35,839 bases of DNA from CAZSDU01 sp964605775 (GCA_964605775.1 CAZSDU010000028.1:1-35839); one strand, 5' to 3'. Positions 9,265 through 18,954 are shown, numbered from the stretch's first letter. Notes: generated by a model not told the origin, from the sequence alone. Numbers and translations are program-made.

Positions 9265-10479
9265 ATGTTAAGCTTCAAATGGAATTTTTTATTCAGGAAT
9301 TACAGGATTATCCTGCTGCTATACCTCCTGCTTGCCATTGTTGCCGGCCTTCAGTCGGTAATGCTGGGCAGATTACCCGAAAACGCTGATCAGCCTCCTC
9401 ATATCAAGTACAATAATTACATGATTTTTAAACAATCTTTTGTCCATTTGACCGAGGCAAAGGATTTATACCAGGCTTATCCGGAAGAATATAAAGACCT
9501 CTACAAATACAGTCCGAGTTTTGCCCTTTTCTTTGGATTTTTTTATATGCTACCGGATGCCCTGGGACTGATATTGTGGAATGTCTTGAATGCCCTCATT
9601 CTCTTCTTTGCTTTTGTATTCCTGCCTCAGCTCGATATAAAAAGAAAAATACTAATGCTTATGGTCATCGCGGTTGAATTGATGACCTCCCTTCAGAATT
9701 CCCAGGCGAATGGCCTGATGGCAGGTTTGCTCATCCTTACTTTCGGATTGCTGGAGAAGCGGCATTATTGTATGGCTTGTTTCTGCCTGATGTGTATGTT
9801 TTATATCAAGTTATTCGGGGTATTGGCCTTGTTGATCTTTCTGTTTTATCCTAAAAAATGGAAGCTCATCCTTTATTCCCTGATCTGGTTCCTGCTTTTC
9901 CTTGCTGCACCATTATTATTGATCAACCTGAAGGAACTCTCTTTTCATTACATTCGCTGGTTTGAACTCCTGCAATCAGATTTCACCGCCTCCTATGGCC
10001 TTTCAGTAGCCGGTTGGTTGCATGCCTGGTTTGGTTTTCATGCCGATAAAGTCATGACCCTCCTGAGTGGTATGATCTTACTGATGATTCCTTACCTCAG
10101 GATAAAACAGTATCAGCACTTTTATTTCAGGCTGATGGCATTAGCCTCATTGCTCATATGGGTGGTGATTTTCAATCACAAAGCAGAATCGCCTACCTTT
10201 ATCATAGCCATGAGTGGGATCAGCTTATGGGGATTATCTGCTGAGATTAAACCCTGGAAAACGGCTTTACTTGTTTTTGCTTTGGTTCTGACATCATTAT
10301 CTCCGACTGATCTTTTTCCGGTCGGTTTCAGAGACGGATTTCTGATTCCTTATATGGTGAAAGTTTTTCCCTGTATTGTGATCTGGACAGTGATCCTGGT
10401 TGAAATGATCAGCGGAAAATACCGCTTACCCACCGATCCTGACCTTCAGACCCAAAGATTCAAATTCAGCGGCAAGTGA
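9265..10479 (+). CDS. GT87-type (DUF2029) polyprenyl-phosphate-sugar glycosyltransferase
   Basis: This 404-residue protein has about ten hydrophobic segments and a first periplasmic loop. The loop contains AKDLYQAYPEEYKDLYKYSPSFALFF (quoted in part: residues 71-90), the arrangement seen in the GT87/PimE-like family. These enzymes take a sugar, often mannose, from a polyprenyl-phosphate donor and add it to a glycolipid or glycan on the outer face of the inner membrane. Acceptor and sugar cannot be read from sequence. It is transcribed alone. Its last 54 bases overlap the 3' end of the glycyl-radical activase on the opposite strand, an unusually long convergent overlap that places the two genes under possible mutual antisense effects. 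Confidence 0.75.
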   Translation: MLSFKWNFLFRNYRIILLLYLLLAIVAGLQSVMLGRLPENADQPPHIKYNNYMIFKQSFVHLTEAKDLYQAYPEEYKDLYKYSPSFALFFGFFYMLPDALGLILWNVLNALILFFAFVFLPQLDIKRKILMLMVIAVELMTSLQNSQANGLMAGLLILTFGLLEKRHYCMACFCLMCMFYIKLFGVLALLIFLFYPKKWKLILYSLIWFLLFLAAPLLLINLKELSFHYIRWFELLQSDFTASYGLSVAGWLHAWFGFHADKVMTLLSGMILLMIPYLRIKQYQHFYFRLMALASLLIWVVIFNHKAESPTFIIAMSGISLWGLSAEIKPWKTALLVFALVLTSLSPTDLFPVGFRDGFLIPYMVKVFPCIVIWTVILVEMISGKYRLPTDPDLQTQRFKFSGK

Positions 10480-11232
10480 GCGGAGGTTTTCCGGTTTTAG
10501 GGAGGGTAGATCAGCGAGTTTGTTCACTTTCAAAAAACGGGAATATTTGTTCCGGGCAGAATCATGAAACGGCAACAGATCAATCATAAGAGGATGACAG
10601 GGGGCTAACGATTGCATGAACATCTTCAGCTCACTGATGTTTTTTGTTGTATTTGTAATTCCAGGAATGACCGGCAACCTGAGGATGATGCGATACCTGT
10701 TCTGAACCAGGTATCTGAGATTGGCAAGGATGGGAATATTGGAGACCCCGGTGTAACGCTGATGCAATGTGTCGTCAATGAGTTTCAGGTCAAAGAGAAA
10801 AAGGTCCACCCAGGGTGAGAGGTGTTGCATGGCTTGAAGACTGGAATACCCGGAAGTGTCAAGGGCGGTATGGAAACCTGACGATTTTGAAGCTTTCAGC
10901 AGTTCCATCAGGAATCCTTCCTGCATCATGGGCTCTCCGCCAGAGAAAGTCACCCCGCCTTGAGATTCTTCATAGAAAACCCTGTCGCTGATCACTTCCT
11001 GCATCACCTCATCCACTGACATGAATTTCCCGGTTGTTTCCGTAAGTTGAAAAGTCTTACCTGAAAGTTTAATGGTCTTTATGGTCTGTTCTGACTTTAT
11101 CTCCTGGCTTTCAGGATTATGACACCACCAGCAGGACAGCGGACAGCCTTTAAAAAAAACCGTTGTTCTGATTCCTGGTCCATCATGAACTGAGAAGCGC
11201 CGGATATCGAAGATCAGCCCTTCAATCTCCAT
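10426..11232 (-). CDS. Radical SAM glycyl-radical enzyme activase
   Basis: This 268-residue PflA-type activating enzyme uses a [4Fe-4S] cluster and S-adenosylmethionine to install the glycyl radical in a partner enzyme. The cluster motif is CPLSCWWC (Cys30, Cys34, Cys37, CX3CX2C), preceded by SVHDGPGIRTTVFFKG. FSGGEPMMQ (about 97-104) is the SAM-binding GGEP motif. Many activases of non-PFL glycyl radical enzymes carry a cysteine-rich ferredoxin-like insert after the first motif. Here the equivalent stretch (41-75) has no cysteine, so only the radical SAM cluster is present. The only glycyl radical enzyme in the window is the HypD-like protein, its likely client. The start codon overlaps the end of the M64 peptidase gene by 11 bases, so translation is probably coupled. 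Confidence 0.85.
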   Translation of the reverse strand: MEIEGLIFDIRRFSVHDGPGIRTTVFFKGCPLSCWWCHNPESQEIKSEQTIKTIKLSGKTFQLTETTGKFMSVDEVMQEVISDRVFYEESQGGVTFSGGEPMMQEGFLMELLKASKSSGFHTALDTSGYSSLQAMQHLSPWVDLFLFDLKLIDDTLHQRYTGVSNIPILANLRYLVQNRYRIILRLPVIPGITNTTKNISELKMFMQSLAPCHPLMIDLLPFHDSARNKYSRFLKVNKLADLPSLKPENLRSLAAEFESLGLKVRIGG

Positions 11233-12508
11233 AGAAGAGGATCATTTTCCGGATGGCTTCCTGACAAACCGGGCAAAACGCGGGGGCTTCATTGGAATTC
11301 ATCCGGCAATCCATATAGGGACTGAATATCCCTGTTTTTTCATATCCACCCCCTTCAAACATGCCTATTGTATTACGGAAAGCCTCAATCCTTGGGGTTG
11401 GGACAGGAGTATCAGGGTCCATCATATTTTTCCATTTCCGTTCGAATTGAACATTGGTGGTTAAATTTGGTTCCCAGGGTTCGAGTTTCAGATTGTAAAA
11501 ACCTGAATAGGAAACATTACCGATATATTCATCCCCGAGTCCGGCAAAAGCATGGCCAAATTCATGGACCATCACCAAAGGCGATAACGGATGATCAACT
11601 GTTGTGATCGCGTACAGGTTGAAAAAACCGCCTCCGCCGTATTGTTTGCTGTTTACAAGGATTACAATGGCATCACAGGGAACATTGGCAGCCAGGTCGT
11701 ATATTGATTTGGTATCGAAAGTGGTCAGGTAACGATCCATGTCGAAGGTGTAAAACTGGCTGTTGACCGCTGTATTTGTATAAATTCCCTGTCCTGGGAT
11801 ATCAACTCCCGATGAATCAGAGGGTGAAAGGATGCCATAAAAATTGAACTTATCTTTATATGCAGAGTAGGGTTTGGTGCTCAGCATTGTATCCATCATC
11901 CGTCTGGCATCCTTGATGAATTTTGGCATTTCCTGTATTGAATAACCTTCAGCAATAAACACAATGTCGGCATGGTTTTCAGGGTCACCCATGTAAGAAA
12001 GCTTGGTTACCGGAACAGAATGCGGTTTTTCCCTGTTGATGAAATAATCAGATGGATTGATATTACATTCATGTAAGGGCAGGAACTCCCCGGTTTCAAA
12101 CGATCTTTTTTCAATCACAAACCGTATCGTTGCCTTTGGAAAAGGAATAATTGCGCTCATGGGGAATGTCCGTCTGATTTTCTTTGCTTCATCCGTTCCT
12201 TGCCATTCCTGGAAAAGTGAACTGAATCCTTTCGAAAAAATGAGTTTTTGAGAAGCAGAATCAAAGGCCAGGTAACGGTAAGTTCCATAATCATAAGGGT
12301 CAATCAGGTTACGCTTTGAACCACCCCAGAAAGGCTCCTGCTTCATTTCCCTGAAATATGCTGTCTCTTCCGTTGCGTTCCCGGCCAGGAAATAATCCAC
12401 CCTCAATGCCCTGGAAGTGAACCAGGCATCAAAACCGGGTGACTGCGCATATCCGGAAAGAGATTGCAGGAGAAAGGTTAAAAATATCCATGATACTAAT
12501 CTCATCAT
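11222..12508 (-). CDS. Secreted zinc metallopeptidase, M64 (IgA peptidase) family
   Basis: This 428-residue protein has a signal peptide (1-21, cleaved near GYA|Q). An N-terminal beta domain precedes the catalytic part, which begins around NHADIVFIAEGYS (178-190). The zinc site is HEFGH (His315, Glu316, His319), followed by GLGDEY, where Asp326 is the probable third ligand. This pattern is typical of family M64, named for a clostridial IgA peptidase; most bacterial members have unknown substrates. The C-terminus has CRMNSNEAPAFCPVCQEAIRK, a cysteine cluster common in the family. It is the first gene of a two-gene unit with the glycyl-radical activase. That pairing suggests a link between extracellular protein breakdown and a radical enzyme acting on an amino acid; this is inference. 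Confidence 0.85.
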   Translation of the reverse strand: MMRLVSWIFLTFLLQSLSGYAQSPGFDAWFTSRALRVDYFLAGNATEETAYFREMKQEPFWGGSKRNLIDPYDYGTYRYLAFDSASQKLIFSKGFSSLFQEWQGTDEAKKIRRTFPMSAIIPFPKATIRFVIEKRSFETGEFLPLHECNINPSDYFINREKPHSVPVTKLSYMGDPENHADIVFIAEGYSIQEMPKFIKDARRMMDTMLSTKPYSAYKDKFNFYGILSPSDSSGVDIPGQGIYTNTAVNSQFYTFDMDRYLTTFDTKSIYDLAANVPCDAIVILVNSKQYGGGGFFNLYAITTVDHPLSPLVMVHEFGHAFAGLGDEYIGNVSYSGFYNLKLEPWEPNLTTNVQFERKWKNMMDPDTPVPTPRIEAFRNTIGMFEGGGYEKTGIFSPYMDCRMNSNEAPAFCPVCQEAIRKMILFYGD

Positions 12509-12531
12509 TAATTTTTTATCAATATGAAAGA

Positions 12532-12539
12532 CAAAAGTA
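12532..12539 (-). promoter_or_regulatory. -7 box of the M64 peptidase-activase unit
   Basis: On the minus strand this reads TACTTTTG, a perfect TAnnTTTG, 23 bases before the peptidase ATG. No comparable box is seen for the activase, which supports a two-gene transcript. Confidence 0.6.
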
Positions 12540-12550
12540 AAAATCTTTCC

Positions 12551-13447
12551 CTAAATCATTTTTCTATTTACTTTTCTAATTTGTACCACTATCATCCCTG
12601 CCAGCATCAGTCCACAACCGATCAGCATCCTTATGGTCAATAGTTCATGAAGCATTAACCAGCCTCCGAGGACAGCAAAAACAGCTTCCAGGCTAAGGAT
12701 GATGGAAGCATAAGCAGGATGTGCAGTTTTCTGTGCAATGACCTGCAGTGTGTAAGCAATGCCTACGGAGAGAATCCCACCGTAGGCAATCGGGATCCAA
12801 GCCTGGATGATGGAATTTAAAGTGACAATTTCTATCGTAAAGGCAAAGATCAGGCTGAGAAGAGCGCAGATTGCGAACTGTATAACAGCGAGCAGGAAAG
12901 AGTCCATGAGCGGGGAGAGCCAACCGATAAACAATACATGGAAAGTAAAGACAAGGGCGCAGAGGAGAACCAGTTTATCGCCAGGATCAATATTAAATCC
13001 TTGGGTTATACTCAGCAGGTAAAGTCCCGCCAGCGAAAGCACTGCCCCGATCCACATAAGCAATGTGGAACGCTGGCCGAACATCAAGCCCACGAAAGGA
13101 ACCAGCACCACATAAAGTCCGGTCAGAAAACCTGCCTTTCCAGCCGTTGTGGTTTGCAATCCATGTTGCTGAAGCGAAACTCCACCAAAGAGAAACAAGC
13201 CTGTTATGAATGTTCCGATCAGAATTTTCCAGCGATCTGAAGGATTTGTGGTATGCAGCATGGGTTTTTTCTTCTTTGCCCTAAACCAGAGAACAGGGAG
13301 AAGGATAAGGGTTCCAAGGGCAAATCTCACCCCATTATAAGAAAACGGACCTACATACTCCATCCCAAGCCGTTGGTAAACGAAAGCAAAACCCCAGATG
13401 GCAGCGGCAAGAATCAGGATCAGGTCGGATTTGAATTTTACTGACAT
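12551..13447 (-). CDS. EamA/DMT-family transporter
   Basis: This 298-residue inner-membrane protein has ten predicted membrane segments in two five-segment EamA repeats. Opening features include LAAAIWGFAFVYQRLGMEYVGPFSYNGVR (about residues 12-40, motif W-G-F-A in the first helix). The second repeat ends in ILSLEAVFAVLGGWLMLHE, the usual E-containing motif of this superfamily, followed by a short basic tail. Members export or import metabolites such as amino acids or nucleotide sugars; the substrate cannot be inferred here. It lies 80 bases downstream of the GH92 gene on the same strand and may be its third cistron, although a functional link to mannoside breakdown is only positional. Confidence 0.85.
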   Translation of the reverse strand: MSVKFKSDLILILAAAIWGFAFVYQRLGMEYVGPFSYNGVRFALGTLILLPVLWFRAKKKKPMLHTTNPSDRWKILIGTFITGLFLFGGVSLQQHGLQTTTAGKAGFLTGLYVVLVPFVGLMFGQRSTLLMWIGAVLSLAGLYLLSITQGFNIDPGDKLVLLCALVFTFHVLFIGWLSPLMDSFLLAVIQFAICALLSLIFAFTIEIVTLNSIIQAWIPIAYGGILSVGIAYTLQVIAQKTAHPAYASIILSLEAVFAVLGGWLMLHELLTIRMLIGCGLMLAGMIVVQIRKVNRKMI

Positions 13448-13527
13448 ATTTTTTCCGATCAGCTACTATTGAACACGAATGAATATTTCCGGCATTTCCA
13501 GCTAAGTGTTGTTTTAAGCAGTCGGGA

Positions 13528-16419
13528 CTACTCTATGCTTATCTCGTCCACAAAGATCCATGCCTTATGTCCGGCACCCGGGTGCCATTCGGGACAATTT
13601 CCAATGTTTTTAGCCACAACCTTGATAAAACGGGCTTTCTGCACTTTCAGCGGATAAGAGAACTCTTTTATGATAGAAACCTGTGTATGACCAGCCAAAT
13701 CATTTTTTACCTGGCCTGCCTCAGTAAATACTTTCCCATCCGATGAGACCGAGAAGATCACTTCTTCTGGCAGGAAAATCCATGAAGCTTGATCCTCTAG
13801 GCAACCGAGTGAAATTTTATGTAACGCTTGCAATGATCCCAGGTCCACGATTGCATTTACATCCACCCCTTCATATCCCTGCCAGGTACCGGTTTTGAAG
13901 TTCTCTCCTCCGCGGATAAAATCAATCAGGGCATGGTCGCCTCCTCCCGAATACTGATTGGCATATTGCGTGTTCAGGCTGATCTTACGGTTTTTTTTGA
14001 TTTTCAAGAAATTTGCTTCAATGGGGAAACTGTTTAAAATCCCTTCCTGGGAGGCAATGGCTCTGAGTTTTGTGGATTTGGTAAATTTAAAAGGAAAAGT
14101 ATATAGCTCCGATTTATGGCTGGGTTCAGTTCCGTTCAGGGTATAATAAATCGTTGTCCCCTTAATAGGGTTGGCAAGTGAGACATAGGTTGCATCAAAA
14201 AACGATTTTTCCCCGATCTCAACAGAGGGCACAGGTGTTATATAATGATCATGAATCCTGGAAGGAGGGGAAGAGCCGGGATTGTTACCCCAGGCCTTAT
14301 TTGGCTTAGCTCCCATCGTAAAGACTATTTCGCCTCCATTCATAATGTCTTCATGAGGGATAAAGGTTTTGAAATATGGTTTCCCATTTAAAACAACCGA
14401 TTGTATATAAATATTCGTATCGCTGACATTTTTCGCCAGGATGGTGAAAATCTTGCCATTTTCAAGATTCAGGCTGGCTTTCGGGAAGACAGGACATCCA
14501 AGGATATAAATACCGGAACCAGGTGTGACAGGATAAAATCCCAGGGCGGAAAAGATATACCAAGCCGACATCTGTCCGCAATCTTCGTTTCCGATCAAAC
14601 CATCCGGACTGTTACGGTAAAACTCATGGATGATCTTTTTCACCAGAGCCTGTGTTTTCCATGGTTGTGCGGCATAATTATACAGGTAGGCCATATGATG
14701 ACTGGGTTCATTTCCATGCGCATATTGCCCGATCATCCCGCTGATGTCGGCCTGATCACGTCCTGTAATTTTTGAATCAGCAGTAAATAAAGCATCCAGT
14801 CTTGCGGCAAATTTATCTTTTCCTCCTAAAAGTTCAGTCAACCCATCTATATCCTGGGGGACATAGAAGGAATATTGCCAGGCATTGGCTTCCGTATAAT
14901 TAAAGTTAACTTCCGCCGGATCGAAAGGAGAGAACCAGGTCTCATTGGATTTTGCCCGCATAAATCCGGTGGAAGGGTCGAAAATATTTTTATAATACTG
15001 TGCCCTGATAATATAGGTTTTATAATCATCTTCTTTGCCCATAGCCTTGGCCATCATGGCAATACACCAATCATCGTAAGCATATTCCAGGGTTTTTGAA
15101 ACGGATTCCCCTTCCATATCAGAGGGAATATACCCTTTGGTTTTATAATATTTCAGTCCCAGAGCATCTTGCATAGCGCTGTGTTTCATGGCCTCCAGCG
15201 CCTTGTCAGCAGGAAAATCCCGGATCCCCTTCAGGTAGGCGTCTGCAATGACCGGCACTGCATGATAACCAATCATGCAATTTGTTTCATTCCCTGATAA
15301 TTCCCATACCGGCAGGAGACCTCCTTCTTCATACTGACGGAGAAAGGTCAGGATAAAATCATTGCTTCTTTTGGTTTCCAGAAGGGTGTATAAAGGATGA
15401 GCGGCACGGTAAGTATCCCACAGAGAAAAAACGGTGTAATACCGGAAGTTTTCTGCCCGATGGATCTTTAGATCCCGACCCCGGTACTGGCCATCCACAT
15501 CACTGTATACATTAGGCTGTAGCATGGCATGGTACATGGCTGTATAGAAGATTTGCTGCTGATCCAGTGTTGCGCCTTCCAAGGTGATTTTTGCCAGGGC
15601 ATTATCCCATGCCAGGCTAGCCTGACTGCGGATGAAATCGAAATCCCATCCCGGTATTTCTGCCAGCAGATTTTTCCTGGCTCCCTCTGAACTGACTGCC
15701 GATATCCCTACCTTGACTAAGATCTTTTCATTTTCTTCCGTAGAAAAGGAGAAAAGAGAATGCAGAGAATCCAGTTTCGCTTCGGTAAATGGCTTTGAGA
15801 ATTTTATTGCAAAATACAGGATTTGTTTTGCAGCCCATGCCTGAGAAATCCTATACCCTTCAATTTCATCTTTGCCCGTAACCTTTAACCCGCATCCAAT
15901 CACTTTATCCCGGTGTTCAAGATCCACTACTATTCCTGCATCGTCAGATGCCGGAAAGGTATAACGGTGAAATCCTGACCTTTCTGTGGTGGTCAATTCA
16001 GCCTGGATGTTATATTTATCCAGAACTACGGTGTAATACCCAGCAGATGCTTCTTCTTTGGATTTTGAAAAGGATGACGCATAAGCATGGTTTTTTAGTC
16101 CTAACTCACCAAGTACCGGCATGATCAGGATGTCCCCGTAATCAGAGCAACCTGTACCGCTTAAATGGGTATGACTGAAACCGTATATAATGCTGTCGGT
16201 GTAATGATATCCGGAACACCCGTCCCAACCTTCAAGGCGGGTATCAGGACTTAATTGAATCATACCGAAAGGAAGACTGCTGCCGGGATAAGTATGCCCA
16301 TGCCCTCCGGTTCCAATGAATGGATTGACCAAGGAGGAAGGAGAAAAAAACTGCTGACTGAAAGAGGAAAACGAAAATACAAGGATAGATGAAAGGATTA
16401 ACAGGATTTTTTTTTCCAT
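13528..16419 (-). CDS. GH92 alpha-mannosidase with chitobiase-like and F5/8C-like C-terminal domains
   Basis: This 963-residue exported protein (signal peptide about 1-22) is a family 92 exo-alpha-mannosidase, a calcium-dependent inverting enzyme trimming alpha-mannose from N-glycans or mannans. It opens with VNPFIGTGGHGHTYPG and PFGMIQLSPDT, the family signature. The acid candidate is Glu571 in HGNEPSHH, and the base region is NEDCGQMSAWY (Asp613). Two extra domains follow: a chitobiase/hexosaminidase C-terminal-like unit (about 735-800, YYTLNGTEPS) and an F5/8 type C-like carbohydrate-binding domain (about 825-963). The linkage preference (alpha-1,2, -1,3 or -1,4) cannot be assigned by eye. 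It begins 2 bases after the end of the GH2 beta-mannosidase gene, a tight mannoside-degrading pair. Confidence 0.92.
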   Translation of the reverse strand: MEKKILLILSSILVFSFSSFSQQFFSPSSLVNPFIGTGGHGHTYPGSSLPFGMIQLSPDTRLEGWDGCSGYHYTDSIIYGFSHTHLSGTGCSDYGDILIMPVLGELGLKNHAYASSFSKSKEEASAGYYTVVLDKYNIQAELTTTERSGFHRYTFPASDDAGIVVDLEHRDKVIGCGLKVTGKDEIEGYRISQAWAAKQILYFAIKFSKPFTEAKLDSLHSLFSFSTEENEKILVKVGISAVSSEGARKNLLAEIPGWDFDFIRSQASLAWDNALAKITLEGATLDQQQIFYTAMYHAMLQPNVYSDVDGQYRGRDLKIHRAENFRYYTVFSLWDTYRAAHPLYTLLETKRSNDFILTFLRQYEEGGLLPVWELSGNETNCMIGYHAVPVIADAYLKGIRDFPADKALEAMKHSAMQDALGLKYYKTKGYIPSDMEGESVSKTLEYAYDDWCIAMMAKAMGKEDDYKTYIIRAQYYKNIFDPSTGFMRAKSNETWFSPFDPAEVNFNYTEANAWQYSFYVPQDIDGLTELLGGKDKFAARLDALFTADSKITGRDQADISGMIGQYAHGNEPSHHMAYLYNYAAQPWKTQALVKKIIHEFYRNSPDGLIGNEDCGQMSAWYIFSALGFYPVTPGSGIYILGCPVFPKASLNLENGKIFTILAKNVSDTNIYIQSVVLNGKPYFKTFIPHEDIMNGGEIVFTMGAKPNKAWGNNPGSSPPSRIHDHYITPVPSVEIGEKSFFDATYVSLANPIKGTTIYYTLNGTEPSHKSELYTFPFKFTKSTKLRAIASQEGILNSFPIEANFLKIKKNRKISLNTQYANQYSGGGDHALIDFIRGGENFKTGTWQGYEGVDVNAIVDLGSLQALHKISLGCLEDQASWIFLPEEVIFSVSSDGKVFTEAGQVKNDLAGHTQVSIIKEFSYPLKVQKARFIKVVAKNIGNCPEWHPGAGHKAWIFVDEISIE

Positions 16420-16421
16420 TT

Positions 16422-18935
16422 TTAATAAGTGTTTATCAGTGTACTCACAGAAAGGGTCGGCAATCCATTCCCTGAACTCTTTTTTGTAATAAAAGTCACC
16501 GTTTTTATTTCCCCGGGAAGTAAATCGAAATAGTTGTCAGAAAATTCACCTTCAAAAGGAAAAGATAAATAAACCCCTTTGGACAGTTTGTCAGAGGTTA
16601 AAGTAATTTGATAGCCTCCAGTAGTTTTTTCGACCTTTTTCTGAATATTTACTGTCGGGAGCATAAGATTTTTGGGTGAAGCAAAATAGGTCAGACAGCG
16701 GGAGGAATAATCAAGGGTTTTAAATTCAGCAGAGAGTACCAGATTTCCAGTATCGGAATCAGGTACCAGCTCATCCCTCATTTTTTCAAAATACACCCGG
16801 GATGAATTTGCCGGGATATCGGTTCTGATCATTTTCTCCATCTTTATATTTCCATCAAAATCCATGAGTTTCAGGTCCAGTTCTCCGGATTTGTTCTGCA
16901 GATCATCAGAGACTACATAGAGTTGAAGCTTTCCCTTCTCAAAGGTCACGGCCGGGATGATTTTCTGGAAAGCATCTTTCATCCTGAAATATAAAGCCTT
17001 CTTTTTTCCATAGTAGTCTACTGCCGACCAGGTGATTCCTGGCCAGCAATCATTGAATTGCCATACAAGACTTCCCATGCAAAATGGCTTGGCCCTTCGA
17101 TGTGCCTCAATGGCAAATTGTATTCCCTGAGCTTGTAAGAGTTGACTGACGATGAGATAGGATTGAAAATCCTTGGGCTGTTTAAAATCCCGCTGAAGGT
17201 ATTCCGCTATGGTTTCATAGCCGCTCAGGTTTTTTTGGTGTGATTTCATGACTGGGGAATCCAGGTGATGATCTTCCGGCAAACTGAACCGTTTGATGCT
17301 GCTCAGTTCAGGAAACCCCTGAAACCCATATTCTGACACAAAACGTCCGGTTTTTTTTTCGTAGTAAGAAAATGGTTCTTTTCCCCACCAGACTCCCCAA
17401 TAATGCGAATCTCCCCGGGTCAGGCTCTCCGGGTTTCCCCAACCAACAGAGGGAGAGGAGGGGTGGTAGGGACGCAGCGAGTCGAACCGACTGAGGAGGT
17501 CAGGAATAAGCTGGTGAAACAGGTAATGATAGGCAAGGTAAAGATCGGCAGAATCCTTTGAAGAATATTGGTATTGTTTTTGCCACCCCCAGTTGTTCCA
17601 TCCTTCTTCAATCTCATTATTACCGCACCACATGACGAGGCATGGATGGTTCCTTAACCGTAAAATATTTTCTGCAAGCTCGGCGACCACATTCCGGTTA
17701 AATTCTTTTTCTGGTGGGGGCATGGCATTGGCAAACATGAAATCCTGCCAAACCATGATCCCGTTCTCATCGCATAAATCGTAAAAAATATCCTTCTCAT
17801 AAAATCCGCCTCCCCATACCCTGAGCATATTCATATTGGCTGATCTGGCATCTTCAATGATCCTGCGATAGTTTGAATCGCTGACACGGGTCGGAAAAAC
17901 ATCCTGAGGGATATAATTGGCTCCTTTGACAAAAACATTCTGCCCGTTCACTTTAAAGTAAAAGCTGGCGCCAAGCGAATCGGCTTCCTCAACCAGTGAG
18001 ACCGTTCGTAATCCAATCTTTTTCATTCCACTTCCTACGATTCGCCCGGCAAATTCTGCTTCATAGCGCAGAGAATATAAATAGGACTCACCTAAACCAT
18101 TGGGCCACCATCGCCTGGGATTTGAAATTTCAAAGTCCAGACTGAAATAATTGATCCCTTTCCTGACCAAGACAGCTTTTCGTATGATTCTCCCGTCTTC
18201 CAGAGATATTTTTAACCTGGCTGAATCAGCAAGGTCAGAAACGAGCGTGAACTCAGCCGTGAGAGCGGCAAGTGAGTCATTTAGCTTTTTCTGGATGAAT
18301 TGTACTCCCCTCAGATTCACCTGGGTCCAGGAACGCAGGGAAATGGGTTTCCATATCCCATTGGTAATCAACGTCGGACCGAAATCCCATCCGAAATGAT
18401 AGGCGGCTTTACGGCAGACTGTCCTTTCATCTCCGGGTAACTTGTATGCTAATTTTGTATAACGGTTTTTATTCTCCCGGTTTACCGATGGGAATTGAAT
18501 ACGGATGATGTTTTTACCAATGACCAATAAGGGTTTGACATCCCTTATCCATTCTCTGAACATATTGTCGGCAACCACAACCAGGCTGTCGTTAAGATAG
18601 ACGTTGGCATAAGTATCCAGGCCTTTGCACACCAATTCAAGGTGTCTTGCTGTGAAAGCTTTCTCCTCAAGCTGAAATTCTTTCTGGTATTCCCATCCAA
18701 TGTCGCTGACCCATTGAAGCGATGTTTCATTGTCCCGGTAAAAAGGATCTTTGATGACTCCGGTATTAAGCAAGTCAAGATGAACACAACCGGGAACCAT
18801 AGCCCTTTTCCATTCTTTGCTGCCGGCTTTCCTGAACTTCCATTCCCCGTTCAGATCAATGGTCTGAATATCCTGTGAATAGAGCGAAATACCAATCAAA
18901 CCCTGAATGATTAAAAGAAATAAAAGTCGATTCAT
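16422..18935 (-). CDS. Exported beta-mannosidase, glycoside hydrolase family 2
   Basis: This 837-residue GH2 enzyme removes terminal beta-mannose. The start at 18935 is chosen because it gives a clean signal peptide (MNRLLFLLIIQGLIGISLYS) and lies just after a perfect -7 box at 18955-18962. A start at 18995 would add 20 residues and lie upstream of that promoter. The jelly-roll domain begins at LNGEWKFRKAG and is followed by immunoglobulin-like domains. The barrel contains LRVWGGGFYE, WQDFMFANA, the acid/base motif GNNEIEEG (Glu441) and the nucleophile motif SEYGFQG (Glu535), matching beta-mannosidases rather than galactosidases. Together with the adjacent GH92 gene it would strip both alpha- and beta-linked mannose, as at the core of N-glycans. 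Confidence 0.9.
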   Translation of the reverse strand: MNRLLFLLIIQGLIGISLYSQDIQTIDLNGEWKFRKAGSKEWKRAMVPGCVHLDLLNTGVIKDPFYRDNETSLQWVSDIGWEYQKEFQLEEKAFTARHLELVCKGLDTYANVYLNDSLVVVADNMFREWIRDVKPLLVIGKNIIRIQFPSVNRENKNRYTKLAYKLPGDERTVCRKAAYHFGWDFGPTLITNGIWKPISLRSWTQVNLRGVQFIQKKLNDSLAALTAEFTLVSDLADSARLKISLEDGRIIRKAVLVRKGINYFSLDFEISNPRRWWPNGLGESYLYSLRYEAEFAGRIVGSGMKKIGLRTVSLVEEADSLGASFYFKVNGQNVFVKGANYIPQDVFPTRVSDSNYRRIIEDARSANMNMLRVWGGGFYEKDIFYDLCDENGIMVWQDFMFANAMPPPEKEFNRNVVAELAENILRLRNHPCLVMWCGNNEIEEGWNNWGWQKQYQYSSKDSADLYLAYHYLFHQLIPDLLSRFDSLRPYHPSSPSVGWGNPESLTRGDSHYWGVWWGKEPFSYYEKKTGRFVSEYGFQGFPELSSIKRFSLPEDHHLDSPVMKSHQKNLSGYETIAEYLQRDFKQPKDFQSYLIVSQLLQAQGIQFAIEAHRRAKPFCMGSLVWQFNDCWPGITWSAVDYYGKKKALYFRMKDAFQKIIPAVTFEKGKLQLYVVSDDLQNKSGELDLKLMDFDGNIKMEKMIRTDIPANSSRVYFEKMRDELVPDSDTGNLVLSAEFKTLDYSSRCLTYFASPKNLMLPTVNIQKKVEKTTGGYQITLTSDKLSKGVYLSFPFEGEFSDNYFDLLPGEIKTVTFITKKSSGNGLPTLSVSTLINTY

Positions 18936-18954
18936 AGGAAATAAAATAGAAGAT

